This document shows positions 26,852-35,218 of a DNA stretch of 64,000 nucleotides, piece by piece; position 1 is the first letter of the stretch, and every line of letters begins with the position of its first letter. The position numbers and the translations under genes are program-made. The DNA comes from Marinimicrobium locisalis (lineage in GTDB: Bacteria; Pseudomonadota; Gammaproteobacteria; Pseudomonadales; Cellvibrionaceae), in assembly GCF_039822625.1 (NCBI RefSeq), contig NZ_JBDLLG010000001.1, positions 186,001 to 250,000 of the forward strand, written 5' to 3'. A model generated the notes under the pieces. It worked only from the letters and a program-made list of their open reading frames with translations. It was not told the origin of the DNA and did no database searches.

Positions 26852-28054
26852 ATGAAAGCTTTGCGCAATTTCCTCGACAAGATCGAGCCGAACTTCCACA
26901 AGGGCGGCAAATACGAGAAGTGGTACTCTCTGTTTGAAGCGGTCGATACCATTTTCTACCGCCCCTCCAGCGTGACCAAAACCACGGCCCATGTGCGCGA
27001 TGGCATTGACCTCAAGCGCATTATGATTACCGTATGGTTGTGCACCTTCCCGGCCATGTTCTACGGTATGTATAACCTGGGCTTCCAGGCCAACACCATC
27101 ATGGCCGAAATGGGCATGTCCGGGGTGGAAGGTTGGCGCGGCGCCTTTATTGGAATGATGGGCGGCTATGACGCCAGCAGCGTTTGGGATTCGTTCTGGC
27201 ACGGCGCGGCGTACTTCGTCCCCATCTACTTTGTAGTGTTCGTTGTGGGCGGCTTCTGGGAAGTGCTCTTTGCCATGGTGCGCGGCCACGAAGTGAACGA
27301 AGGTTTCTTTGTGACGTCCGTGCTGTTTGCCCTGATTTGCCCGCCGGATGTCCCCTTGTGGCAGGCGGCGCTGGGTATTAGCTTTGGCGTAGTGGTCGGC
27401 AAGGAGGTATTTGGCGGCACCGGCAAAAACTTCCTCAACCCGGCGTTGACCGGGCGAGCCTTTATGTTCTTCGCCTACCCGGCGGAAATGTCCGGCGATG
27501 GGGTATGGACCGCGGTAGACGGTTACACGGGCGCGACTGCTTTGTCCGTGGCCTTTCAGGACGGCATGCAGGGCTTGACTCAGCAGTTCTCCTGGATGGA
27601 TGCGTTCATCGGTCGAATTCCCGGCTCCATTGGTGAAGTGTCCACGTTGGCGATTTTCCTCGGCGGTGCGGTATTGCTGGTTATGGGCATCGCTTCCTGG
27701 CGTATTGTTGGCGGCGTTATGCTCGGCATGGTGGCCACTACCTTGCTGTTCAATGCCATCGGCTCCGATACCAACTCCATGTTTGCCGTGCCCTGGTATT
27801 GGCACATGGTCTTGGGTGGTTTTGCGTTTGGCATGATCTTCATGGCCACCGACCCGGTCTCGGCCTCCATGACCAACACCGGTAAGATCTGGTTTGGCGC
27901 CTTGATTGGATTCATGTGTATTCTGATTCGTGTGGTAAACCCCGCGTTCCCGGAGGGGATGATGTTGGCCATTCTGTTTGCCAACCTGTTTGCACCCCTG
28001 ATTGACCATTTTGTCGTAGAGGCGAATATTAAGCGGAGGTTGGCACGTGGCTAA
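26852..28054 (+). CDS. nqrB: Na+-NQR subunit B
   Basis: The 400-residue membrane protein has about ten hydrophobic segments and the covalent FMN attachment motif YTGATALS; the Thr of the GAT is the flavin site. It carries flavin and is part of the Na+ pathway. It begins MKALRNFLDKIEPNFHKGG, typical of the family, and starts three bases after the nqrA stop with GAGGGCTAAGG upstream. It overlaps nqrC by 8 bases. FMN is attached by ApbE, encoded in this operon. Confidence 0.96.
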   Translation: MKALRNFLDKIEPNFHKGGKYEKWYSLFEAVDTIFYRPSSVTKTTAHVRDGIDLKRIMITVWLCTFPAMFYGMYNLGFQANTIMAEMGMSGVEGWRGAFIGMMGGYDASSVWDSFWHGAAYFVPIYFVVFVVGGFWEVLFAMVRGHEVNEGFFVTSVLFALICPPDVPLWQAALGISFGVVVGKEVFGGTGKNFLNPALTGRAFMFFAYPAEMSGDGVWTAVDGYTGATALSVAFQDGMQGLTQQFSWMDAFIGRIPGSIGEVSTLAIFLGGAVLLVMGIASWRIVGGVMLGMVATTLLFNAIGSDTNSMFAVPWYWHMVLGGFAFGMIFMATDPVSASMTNTGKIWFGALIGFMCILIRVVNPAFPEGMMLAILFANLFAPLIDHFVVEANIKRRLARG

Positions 28055-28826
28055 TAACGATACGATCAAGAAAACTCTAACGGTGACACTACTGCTGTGT
28101 ATTGTCTGCTCGGTGGTGGTATCCACCGCGGCGGTCATGTTGCGGCCCATGCAGGAGGCGAACCGGGAGCTGGATTTCAGAACCAATATTCTCGCGGCCG
28201 CTGGCCTTCAGGATGTCGAAGGTAGTGTGAGTGAGGTGTTCGAGAAGCGAGTGGAAGCTCGGGTAGTGGACCTTAATACCGGTGACTTCACCGATGCCAA
28301 GAATCCGGAAGACTATGATCAGTGGGCAGCGGCCAAAGATCCGAGCCAGTCCATGGATCTGTCTCAAGAGCAAGACATCGTGGGCATCGGTCGCCGGGAG
28401 CAGTACGCCGAGGTTTACATGATTCGCACGCCCGAAGGGGAGCTGGAAAGCGTAGTACTGCCGGTTCGCGGTTACGGCCTCTGGTCTACCCTGTACGGCT
28501 TTATGGCGGTTAAGCCCGATGGTAATACCGTCGCCGGCTTGACCTTCTACGATCATAAAGAAACCCCCGGACTTGGTGGTGAGGTGGACAACCCCAAGTG
28601 GAAGGCCATATGGGAAGGCAAGGAAATCTACGGTGAAGACGGCAATGTGCAGTTGTCCGTCGTGAAAGGCAGCGTAGAGTCCTCTGCTCCCAACTCCGAA
28701 TACAAGGTGGACGGCCTGTCCGGCGCCACCTTGACCAGCCGCGGCGTGGACGCTCTGGTGGAGTTCTGGCTGGGCGAGCTGGGTTTTAAGCCGTTTTTGA
28801 AAAATTTGCGCGAAGGGGAGGCCTAA
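28047..28826 (+). CDS. nqrC: Na+-NQR subunit C
   Basis: The 259-residue subunit has one N-terminal membrane helix (LTVTLLLCIVCSVVVSTAAV) and a periplasmic domain with the second covalent FMN site in VDGLSGATLTSRGV. It starts with GTG within the end of nqrB (8-base overlap). The surrounding core, GYGLWSTLYGFMAVKPDGNT, is conserved in NqrC/RnfG. It receives electrons from NqrF's partner centres in the Na+-NQR chain. Confidence 0.96.
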   Translation: MANNDTIKKTLTVTLLLCIVCSVVVSTAAVMLRPMQEANRELDFRTNILAAAGLQDVEGSVSEVFEKRVEARVVDLNTGDFTDAKNPEDYDQWAAAKDPSQSMDLSQEQDIVGIGRREQYAEVYMIRTPEGELESVVLPVRGYGLWSTLYGFMAVKPDGNTVAGLTFYDHKETPGLGGEVDNPKWKAIWEGKEIYGEDGNVQLSVVKGSVESSAPNSEYKVDGLSGATLTSRGVDALVEFWLGELGFKPFLKNLREGEA

Positions 28827-28829
28827 GCC

Positions 28830-29489
28830 ATGAAGAAGCTCAAGCAACTTCTGATTGAACCCGTTTTTGATAACAACCCAATTGCGCTCCAGATTCTGGG
28901 CATTTGTTCGGCTCTGGCGGTTACCAATAGCCTGAGTGTCACGGTGGTGATGTGTATTGCTCTGACCGCCGTGACGGCCTTTTCCAACCTGTTTGTGTCA
29001 ATGGTTCGCAACCACATTCCGGGCAGTATCCGGATTATTGTGCAGATGACCATTATTGCCTCACTGGTTATTTTGGTCGACCAGGTATTGAAGGCGGTGG
29101 CCTACGACATCAGCAAACAGCTATCCGTATTTGTCGGCTTGATTATCACCAACTGCATCGTAATGGGTCGCGCGGAAGCCTTCGCTATGAAGAATCCGCC
29201 CCTGCCGAGCTTCTTTGACGGCGTGGGTAACGGCCTGGGCTACAGCGTGATTCTATTGGGGCTTGCCTTTATTCGCGAACTGTTTGGTTCCGGTAGCTTG
29301 TTCGGCGTGACTATTTTGACGCCGGTGACCGAGGGTGGCTGGTATGTCCCCAACGGCTTGCTGCTGTTGCCGCCGAGCGCCTTCTTCCTGATAGGGTTCT
29401 TCATCTGGGCCATTCGCGCCTGGAAACCGGAACAGGTTGAAGAAGAAGAGTACAAAATGGCGCCTAACACCAAGCCGCAGGAGGCCTGA
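28830..29489 (+). CDS. nqrD: Na+-NQR subunit D
   Basis: The 219-residue integral membrane protein has about six helices and begins KLKQLLIEPVFDNNPIALQI. Within TM segments it contains TNCIVMGRAEAFAMKNPPLP, with a Cys that in this family ligands the inter-subunit iron-sulfur centre shared with NqrE. It follows nqrC by three bases and precedes nqrE by two. The C-terminus is a charged cytoplasmic tail. Confidence 0.96.
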   Translation: MKKLKQLLIEPVFDNNPIALQILGICSALAVTNSLSVTVVMCIALTAVTAFSNLFVSMVRNHIPGSIRIIVQMTIIASLVILVDQVLKAVAYDISKQLSVFVGLIITNCIVMGRAEAFAMKNPPLPSFFDGVGNGLGYSVILLGLAFIRELFGSGSLFGVTILTPVTEGGWYVPNGLLLLPPSAFFLIGFFIWAIRAWKPEQVEEEEYKMAPNTKPQEA

Positions 29490-29491
29490 TC

Positions 29492-30100
29492 GTGGAACAG
29501 TTACTGAGTATTTTTGTAAGGACCGTTTTCATTGAAAACATGGCGCTGGCCTTCTTCCTGGGGATGTGTACCTTCCTGGCCATCTCCAAGAAAATCAGTG
29601 CCGCCCTGGGTTTGGGTATCGCGGTGGTTGTGGTTCAGGTTATCACGGTGCCGGTGAACAACCTCTTGTTTACCTACATCCTGGATGATGGCGCTTTGGC
29701 CTGGGCGGGCCTGCCGAATGTGGACCTGAGCTTCCTGGGTTTGATTACCTACATTGGTGTGATTGCCGCCCTGGTTCAGATTTTGGAAATGGTCCTGGAT
29801 AAATTCGTACCGGCGCTTTATAACGCCCTGGGCGTCTTCCTGCCGCTAATTACCGTGAACTGTGCCATTTTGGGTAGTTCCCTGTTTATGGTGGAGCGGG
29901 ACTACAACTTTGCCGAGAGTGTGGCCTTTGGCGCGGGCTCCGGCGTGGGTTGGGCTCTGGCCATCACCGCTTTGGCGGGTATTCGGGAAAAGATGAAGTA
30001 CAGCGATGTGCCGGAGGGCCTGCGGGGCTTGGGCATTACCTTCATTACTGTCGGTCTTATGTCCCTTGGCTTTATGTCTTTCGGCGGCATCGACCTGTAA
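29492..30100 (+). CDS. nqrE: Na+-NQR subunit E
   Basis: The 202-residue membrane protein is the pseudo-symmetric partner of NqrD. It starts with GTG (MEQLLSIFVRTVFIENMALA) and contains VNCAILGSSLFMVERDYNFA with the conserved Cys for the iron-sulfur centre. NqrD and NqrE form the antiparallel core through which electrons and probably Na+ pass. NqrM, encoded downstream, is thought to supply the iron for this centre. Confidence 0.96.
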   Translation: MEQLLSIFVRTVFIENMALAFFLGMCTFLAISKKISAALGLGIAVVVVQVITVPVNNLLFTYILDDGALAWAGLPNVDLSFLGLITYIGVIAALVQILEMVLDKFVPALYNALGVFLPLITVNCAILGSSLFMVERDYNFAESVAFGAGSGVGWALAITALAGIREKMKYSDVPEGLRGLGITFITVGLMSLGFMSFGGIDL

Positions 30101-30117
30101 CCAGCGAGGTAAGCTAG

Positions 30118-31341
30118 ATGAATGTGGAAATTATTCTGGGCGTGGTCATGTTCACCGTTATTGTGGTGGCGTTGGTGGCTGTGATCCTGAGCGCCCGCGC
30201 CAAACTGGTGAGCAGTGGCGACGTCAACATTGATATTAACGGCGAGAAGACCATTACCGTACCGGCCGGTGGCAAGTTGCTGCAGAGCCTGGCCAACGCC
30301 GGACTGTTCTTGCCCTCTGCCTGTGGTGGTGGCGGTACCTGTGCGCAGTGTAAGTGTTTGGTGGAAGAGGGCGGTGGCGCCATGCTGCCCACCGAAGAAG
30401 GCCACTTCACCAAACGTGAAGCACGCGAAGGTTGGCGCCTGTCCTGCCAGACGCCGGTAAAGGAGAATATGGTAATCGAAGTTCCGGAAGACGTTTTCGG
30501 TGTTAAGCAGTGGGAGTGCACGGTCGAGAAGAACCCGAACGTGGCCACCTTTATTAAAGAACTGACACTGAAGCTGCCCGAGGGCGAAAACGTGGACTTT
30601 CGTGCCGGTGGGTATGTTCAGTTGGAATGCCCGCCGCATCACGTTAAGTTCAAGGATTTCGACGTCGAAGAAAAATTCCGTCCCGACTGGGAGCGTTTCG
30701 GCTTCTTCGATCTGGAGTCCAAGGTGACCGAGCCGGTCATGCGCGCCTACTCCATGGCGAACTATCCGGAAGAGAAGGGCATTGTTAAGTTCAACATCCG
30801 TATCGCTACGCCGCCTCCCGGTGCTAAAGACATTCCGCCGGGCATTATGTCCTCGTATGTGTTCAGCTTGAAACCGGGCGATACCATTACCGTCTACGGT
30901 CCCTTTGGTGAGTTTTTCGCCAAAGACACCGATGCCGAAATGGTGTTTGTGGGCGGCGGTGCGGGCATGGCCCCGATGCGCTCACACATTTTCGACCAAC
31001 TGCGCCGCATCAAGACCGACCGGAAGATTACCTTCTGGTATGGCGCTCGCTCCATGCGCGAGATGTTCTACCACGAAGAGTACGATCAGCTGGCCGAAGA
31101 AAACGAGAACTTCGAGTGGCATGTGGCCCTGTCGGACCCCTTGCCGGAAGATAACTGGGAAGGCCCCACTGGCTTTATTCACAATGTTCTGTATGACATG
31201 TACCTGAAGGACCACCCGGCTCCGGAAGACTGTGAGTACTACATGTGCGGACCACCGATGATGAACGCCTCCCTGATCAAGATGCTTAAGGATCTGGGCG
31301 TGGAAGACGAGAACATCATGCTCGACGACTTCGGCGGTTAA
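30118..31341 (+). CDS. nqrF: Na+-NQR subunit F (NADH dehydrogenase module)
   Basis: The 407-residue subunit has one N-terminal membrane helix (MFTVIVVALVAVILSARAKL), a plant-type 2Fe-2S domain (CGGGGTCAQCKC and a fourth Cys in RLSCQTPV), then an FAD/NADH module of the ferredoxin-NADP reductase type (MRAYSMANYPEE; FVGGGAGMAPMRSHIF; YYMCGPPMM). It oxidises NADH and feeds electrons into the complex. It ends MLDDFGG, the usual C-terminus of the family. Confidence 0.96.
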   Translation: MNVEIILGVVMFTVIVVALVAVILSARAKLVSSGDVNIDINGEKTITVPAGGKLLQSLANAGLFLPSACGGGGTCAQCKCLVEEGGGAMLPTEEGHFTKREAREGWRLSCQTPVKENMVIEVPEDVFGVKQWECTVEKNPNVATFIKELTLKLPEGENVDFRAGGYVQLECPPHHVKFKDFDVEEKFRPDWERFGFFDLESKVTEPVMRAYSMANYPEEKGIVKFNIRIATPPPGAKDIPPGIMSSYVFSLKPGDTITVYGPFGEFFAKDTDAEMVFVGGGAGMAPMRSHIFDQLRRIKTDRKITFWYGARSMREMFYHEEYDQLAEENENFEWHVALSDPLPEDNWEGPTGFIHNVLYDMYLKDHPAPEDCEYYMCGPPMMNASLIKMLKDLGVEDENIMLDDFGG

Positions 31342-31354
31342 AAGAGGACAGACA

Positions 31355-32419
31355 TTGTTCAAGGTTCTCACAACAATAAAAACGAGGCCGGTTCTGCTGG
31401 CCTCGTTTTTGTTTATTGGTGCCTTCATGGGGCCGTTGCTGACCGGCTGTGACTGGGAGGCGGAGGCGACTCGTGACTTTGAGCGCTTCTCCGGTAACAC
31501 CATGGGTACCACCTATCACGTGACCGTGGTGGCGGAAGAGGGCGCGTCATTATCGATCGATACGGACGCGATTCAACGTGGCCTGGACCGGGAGCTGGCG
31601 CAGATCAACCAGCAGATGTCGACGTATATTGAGGATTCGGAGCTGATGCGCTTCAACCGGGCGCCGGTGGGGGAGTGGCAAGCGTTGTCCGAACCCTTGG
31701 CGGCGGTACTGGCGGTCAGCCGTAAGGTGAGCGAGCGCAGCGACGGGGCCTTCGATATTACCGTCGGGCCGCTGGTAAACCTGTGGGGCTTTGGCCCCGA
31801 GGCGGAACCCGAGGAGGTACCCACTGAGGCTGAGATTCTGGCATTGCGTCAGCAAGTCGGTTACCGCAAACTGAACCTTGATGGAAGGCGCGCCAAGCGC
31901 CTTGCCGATATTCAGGTGGACCTGTCCGCAGTGGCGAAAGGCTATGGGGTCGATCATGTCGCTCGCTGGCTGGAGGCCCAGGGGGTGGAGAACTACTTGG
32001 TGGAAATCGGGGGCGAAGTCTATCTCAGTGGCGTCAGCCCCCGGGGGGATGCTTGGCGCATCGGAGTGGAACAGCCCACCCTGCTGCAGGAAGGCGGGCG
32101 AATGGCGCTGGCGCTGACCGATATCGGGATGGCAACGTCCGGTGACTACCGAAACTATTACGAGCGGGACGGGAAGCGTTACTCCCACACGCTCGATCCG
32201 CGCACCGGACGGCCGATTGTCCACAAGCTGGTCTCCGTCACGGTTCTGGCGAAGACGACGGCCGAGGCGGACGCCTGGGCCACGGCACTCAACGTGCTGG
32301 GCCCAAAAGCCGGGATGGCGCTGGCCGAGCGGGAACAACTTGCCGTTTACATGATTGTCAAAGCGAATGAGGGCTATGAGGACCGCTTTTCGAGCGCCTT
32401 CGAGCCCTATCGCTCATAG
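31355..32419 (+). CDS. apbE: FAD:protein FMN transferase ApbE (lipoprotein)
   Basis: The 354-residue protein attaches FMN to Thr of NqrB and NqrC. It has a lipoprotein signal (hydrophobic stretch, lipobox LTGC) and ApbE motifs: GNTMGTTYHVTV, DGAFDITVGPLVNLWGFGP, LSAVAKGYGVD, EIGGEVYLSG and SHTLDPRTGRPI. The start is TTG 31355 with AGAGGA upstream. The next Met (residue 25) would leave too short a signal peptide. A terminator-like hairpin falls inside these signal codons (31378-31410), which could limit apbE expression relative to nqrA-F. Confidence 0.93.
   Translation: MFKVLTTIKTRPVLLASFLFIGAFMGPLLTGCDWEAEATRDFERFSGNTMGTTYHVTVVAEEGASLSIDTDAIQRGLDRELAQINQQMSTYIEDSELMRFNRAPVGEWQALSEPLAAVLAVSRKVSERSDGAFDITVGPLVNLWGFGPEAEPEEVPTEAEILALRQQVGYRKLNLDGRRAKRLADIQVDLSAVAKGYGVDHVARWLEAQGVENYLVEIGGEVYLSGVSPRGDAWRIGVEQPTLLQEGGRMALALTDIGMATSGDYRNYYERDGKRYSHTLDPRTGRPIVHKLVSVTVLAKTTAEADAWATALNVLGPKAGMALAEREQLAVYMIVKANEGYEDRFSSAFEPYRS
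31378..31410 (+). terminator. intrinsic-terminator-like hairpin inside apbE
   Basis: AAAAACGAGGCC at 31378-31389 is perfectly complementary to GGCCTCGTTTTT at 31399-31410, giving a 12-bp stem with a 9-base loop and a T-rich 3' side followed by GTTT. It lies 37 bases after the nqrF stop and within the first 20 codons of apbE. It should act as a partial terminator or attenuator. Termination itself is not shown. Confidence 0.72.
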
Positions 32420-32448
32420 CGTAATACCCCTGCGGGGAGAGGTGTTTT

Positions 32449-32769
32449 ATGGGTATGGTTCTGGTTTCAGTGCTGGTGATGCTGCTGGTGGTTGTGGGTA
32501 TGTCCGTTGGGGTGCTCTTCGGCCGCCAGCCGCTCAAGGGCTCCTGTGGTGGCGTGGGCGCCGCCCTGGGGGAGAAGGACTACGTGTGCGACCTTTGTGG
32601 CAACGACGAAGATAAGTGTAAAGAAATTAATGAACGCCAGCAGCCGGGTTCGCCCGCTGACAATTTGGCGTACGATGCGAGCGCTAAAGCTGTCTCGGGC
32701 AGCTCGCACAGAGGGGAGAGAGGGAGCAAGAACACCACCTCGAACACCAAAACAGGAGGCCATTCCTAG
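32449..32769 (+). CDS. nqrM: Na+-NQR maturation protein NqrM
   Basis: The 106-residue product begins with a membrane helix (MVLVSVLVMLLVVVGMSVGV), then GSCGGVGAALGEKDYVCDLC with a further Cys in GNDEDKC. These Cys-containing motifs are the NqrM/DUF539 signature. NqrM is needed to build the iron centre in NqrD/NqrE. The Ser/Thr/Lys-rich C-terminal 40 residues are longer than I expect for this family (about 70-85). Its stop overlaps the sthA start by one base. Confidence 0.88.
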   Translation: MGMVLVSVLVMLLVVVGMSVGVLFGRQPLKGSCGGVGAALGEKDYVCDLCGNDEDKCKEINERQQPGSPADNLAYDASAKAVSGSSHRGERGSKNTTSNTKTGGHS

Positions 32770-34166
32770 TGGCTGATCACACCTATGATGTGCTGGTTAT
32801 CGGATCTGGACCAGCAGGTGAAAGCGCTGCCATGTCGGCGGCCAAGGCCGGACTCAAAGTCGCCGTTGTGGAAGCGCGTCCCCATGTCGGGGGCAACTGC
32901 GCCCACAAGGGCACCATTCCTTCAAAATCGTTACGCCATGCGGTGAAGCAACTGATTCGATACAACAGCGTCAGCCTGTTTCGCGAAATGGGCGATACCC
33001 GCTGGCTGTCGTACCCGCGGGTACTTGCCGCCGCCTCCAAGGTCATCCCCAAGCAGGTCGAGCTGCATACCGAGTTTTATATTCGCAACCGGGTGACATT
33101 GCACATAGGGTTGGCGGAATTTGTGGATACCAACACCGTGAGCGTGGACCTGGGGGATGGCGCTCAGGAAACCATCACCGCCGACTCCATTGTTATTGCC
33201 ACCGGTTCGCGCCCCTATCGTCCGGCCGATGTGGACTTTAGCCACCCCCGGGTATACGACAGCGATACCATTCTGGAGATGCAGCACACCCCCCGCCATA
33301 TGATCATTTATGGCGCCGGGGTGATCGGGTGTGAATATGCCTCGATTTTTTCGGGCCTGGGGGTCAAGGTCGATTTGATCAACAACCGGGACCGGTTGCT
33401 GTCGTTTTTGGACGATGAAATCTCCGATGCGCTCAGCTATCACTTGCGCGACAGTGACGTCACGGTCCGTCACAGCGAGGAGTATGAGTCGATCGAACCG
33501 AGTGAGAGCAGTGTCACCCTCCACTTGAAGTCCGGCAAGCGTCTCAAGGCTGATGCTATTCTTTGGTGTAACGGTCGTAGCGGCAACACCGACAAGCTCA
33601 ATCTGCCCGCGGCGGGGCTGGAGGCGGACTACCGGGGCAACCTGAAGGTGACCCAGGACTACCGCACGGCCACGGACAATATTTTCGCGGTGGGGGATGT
33701 GATTGGTTGGCCGAGCCTGGCCAGTGCCTCCTTTGATCAGGGGCGCGCGGTGGCTTCAGTGGTGACCGGTGAGCCCTGCAAGCCGGTAAGCAATGTGCCC
33801 ACCGGGATTTACACCCTGCCGGAAATCAGTTCGATCGGGCAGACCGAGACCGAGCTGACCGCGGCCCGGGTGCCCTACGAAGTAGGGCGAGCGCTGTTTA
33901 AAAACACCGCTCGCGGCCAAATCAGTGGAGAGGATGTGGGCATGCTCAAAATCCTTTTCCACGTGGACAGCCTGGAAATTCTTGGGGTCCACTGTTTTGG
34001 CGCCGAGGCCGCCGAGATTGTTCATATCGGCCAGGCCATCATGAGTCAGGGCGGTGCGGGTAATACCATCCAGTTCTTTTTGGATACCACCTTCAATTAT
34101 CCCACCATGGCCGAGGCCTATCGCCTGGCCGCGCTCGATGGCACGAGCCGTATTAACCGCCGTTAG
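32769..34166 (+). CDS. sthA: soluble pyridine nucleotide transhydrogenase
   Basis: The 465-residue flavoprotein belongs to the pyridine nucleotide-disulfide oxidoreductase fold. It has the FAD-binding GSGPAGESAAMSAAKAGL, the SthA signature GGNCAHKGTIPSKSLRHAV in which the usual second redox Cys is lacking, the NAD site IYGAGVIGCEYASIFSGLGV and FAVGDVIGWPSLASASFDQG. It transfers hydride between NADPH and NAD+, balancing the pools that Na+-NQR drains. It starts with GTG at 32769, whose first base is the last base of the nqrM stop (TAGTG). Confidence 0.95.
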   Translation: MADHTYDVLVIGSGPAGESAAMSAAKAGLKVAVVEARPHVGGNCAHKGTIPSKSLRHAVKQLIRYNSVSLFREMGDTRWLSYPRVLAAASKVIPKQVELHTEFYIRNRVTLHIGLAEFVDTNTVSVDLGDGAQETITADSIVIATGSRPYRPADVDFSHPRVYDSDTILEMQHTPRHMIIYGAGVIGCEYASIFSGLGVKVDLINNRDRLLSFLDDEISDALSYHLRDSDVTVRHSEEYESIEPSESSVTLHLKSGKRLKADAILWCNGRSGNTDKLNLPAAGLEADYRGNLKVTQDYRTATDNIFAVGDVIGWPSLASASFDQGRAVASVVTGEPCKPVSNVPTGIYTLPEISSIGQTETELTAARVPYEVGRALFKNTARGQISGEDVGMLKILFHVDSLEILGVHCFGAEAAEIVHIGQAIMSQGGAGNTIQFFLDTTFNYPTMAEAYRLAALDGTSRINRR

Positions 34167-34482
34167 AGGTCCCCGACGCCGTCCCCGCTTGGGGGCGGTG
34201 CTTAATGACGGCCCGCAGTACCCGGTCGTGCTCAAAATAGACCACGTAATCGTCATACTCCCAACTGGAAATCGGCGGATCGCCCACCGGTGCCCTGCGG
34301 CTTTGGGGCTGACCGAAGCGCTCCCGTACGGCCTCCCGGGTCATGCCATTGTTCGGAACCGGGCCGACCTCCCGGGCGCCGCTCTGTTGCCCTACGGGTA
34401 CTTCAACCCGGTCGGCGTAGGCCTGCCCGGCACCGAGCAGGCCGAGCGTCAGGCTCAAGGTTATGACGTGACGTCGTTTCAT
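34153..34482 (-). CDS. small secreted protein, BamE/SmpA-like fold
   Basis: The 109-residue product has a signal peptide (RRHVITLSLTLGLLGAGQAYA) and then a short domain with MTREAVRERFGQPQ and ISSWEYDDYVVYFEHDRVL. That pattern, a helix with GxP followed by a Y-x-x-F strand, recurs in BamE/SmpA-like envelope proteins. It lacks a lipobox Cys, so it is probably a soluble periplasmic protein. ATG 34482 with AAGGAG upstream is preferred over the frame start at 34506. It ends 14 bases inside the converging sthA. Confidence 0.72.
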   Translation of the reverse strand: MKRRHVITLSLTLGLLGAGQAYADRVEVPVGQQSGAREVGPVPNNGMTREAVRERFGQPQSRRAPVGDPPISSWEYDDYVVYFEHDRVLRAVIKHRPQAGTASGTSNGG

Positions 34483-34506
34483 GAAAAGGCTCCTTAAGGT
34501 TGGCAT

Positions 34507-35085
34507 TTAAGCCGGAGGGTAGAGGTCCTGATGGCGACGCTTGTCGGCCATTTGGGCCCGCATGATTTGCTGGCTTAGAATATGTTGTTGTGGTTCGGTC
34601 ATGGTTTCGAATTCTGCCGCAATTTCAAACCCGCCGGTGCGAACCGGTTCACAGCGTGACACCCGCGCGTAAACCGCGAGGCCCACGTAGGTCGGCAGAA
34701 AGGTCAGGTTGAGCGCCAGATATTGCTCGCGGGCCAGCGCTTCCGCGTTGCTGAAGGCCAGGCCGCCCTCGCTGATATTTACCCGGCGTCGCTCGCCCAC
34801 CTGAGCGCGAAGCCGCGGCTCGCTGATCAGTTGTTGACCGAGCAGGTCGATTTTTCGGTTGAGTAAATGCAGGTACTCGGCAATTTGCCGGTCTTTGTCC
34901 TTGATCTGATAGAACAATTGCGAGGCTTCGCTGTCGACTTTCTTCAGCTCCGCGTAAGCCTTTATCGCGGCGGAGCCGGGAAACAGGTTCTCCGCCGGCG
35001 TTTGGCGGACGGTTTTCTCATCAACGCTCAGATACTCCAGATCCAGGTAGTCATCGATGCGAAAGTAAAGACGGCGCTCAGACAT
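34507..35085 (-). CDS. PilZ-domain protein (atypical)
   Basis: The 192-residue protein begins MSERRLYFRIDDYLDLEYLS. It has a helical middle (KKVDSEASQLFYQIKDKDRQ) and a C-terminal part with GERRRVNISEGGLAFSN, resembling the (D/N)xSxxG motif of PilZ domains with adjacent arginines. PilZ proteins bind cyclic-di-GMP. It occupies the same position beside lolCDE as a PilZ protein in P. aeruginosa. The standard RxxxR spacing is not clear, so binding is uncertain. It is divergent from lolC. Confidence 0.78.
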   Translation of the reverse strand: MSERRLYFRIDDYLDLEYLSVDEKTVRQTPAENLFPGSAAIKAYAELKKVDSEASQLFYQIKDKDRQIAEYLHLLNRKIDLLGQQLISEPRLRAQVGERRRVNISEGGLAFSNAEALAREQYLALNLTFLPTYVGLAVYARVSRCEPVRTGGFEIAAEFETMTEPQQHILSQQIMRAQMADKRRHQDLYPPA

Positions 35086-35218
35086 ACAGTGTCCAGTGGT
35101 AGTGTTTTTGTTGTCGTCGTGTTTTGGCGGACGTTACCCATAGCATACCGCGTTGCTGGGCGCGGAAAAACCATTTTGCGGGCTTGTGACCGGTCAATCA
35201 ATAGGGTTAAATGCGCTC

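Noticed and set aside
26036..28186. 716-residue open frame antisense to nqrA-nqrB
   Set aside because: It lies wholly opposite strongly recognised nqr genes and shows no recognisable domain. Long antisense frames are expected in high-GC coding DNA.
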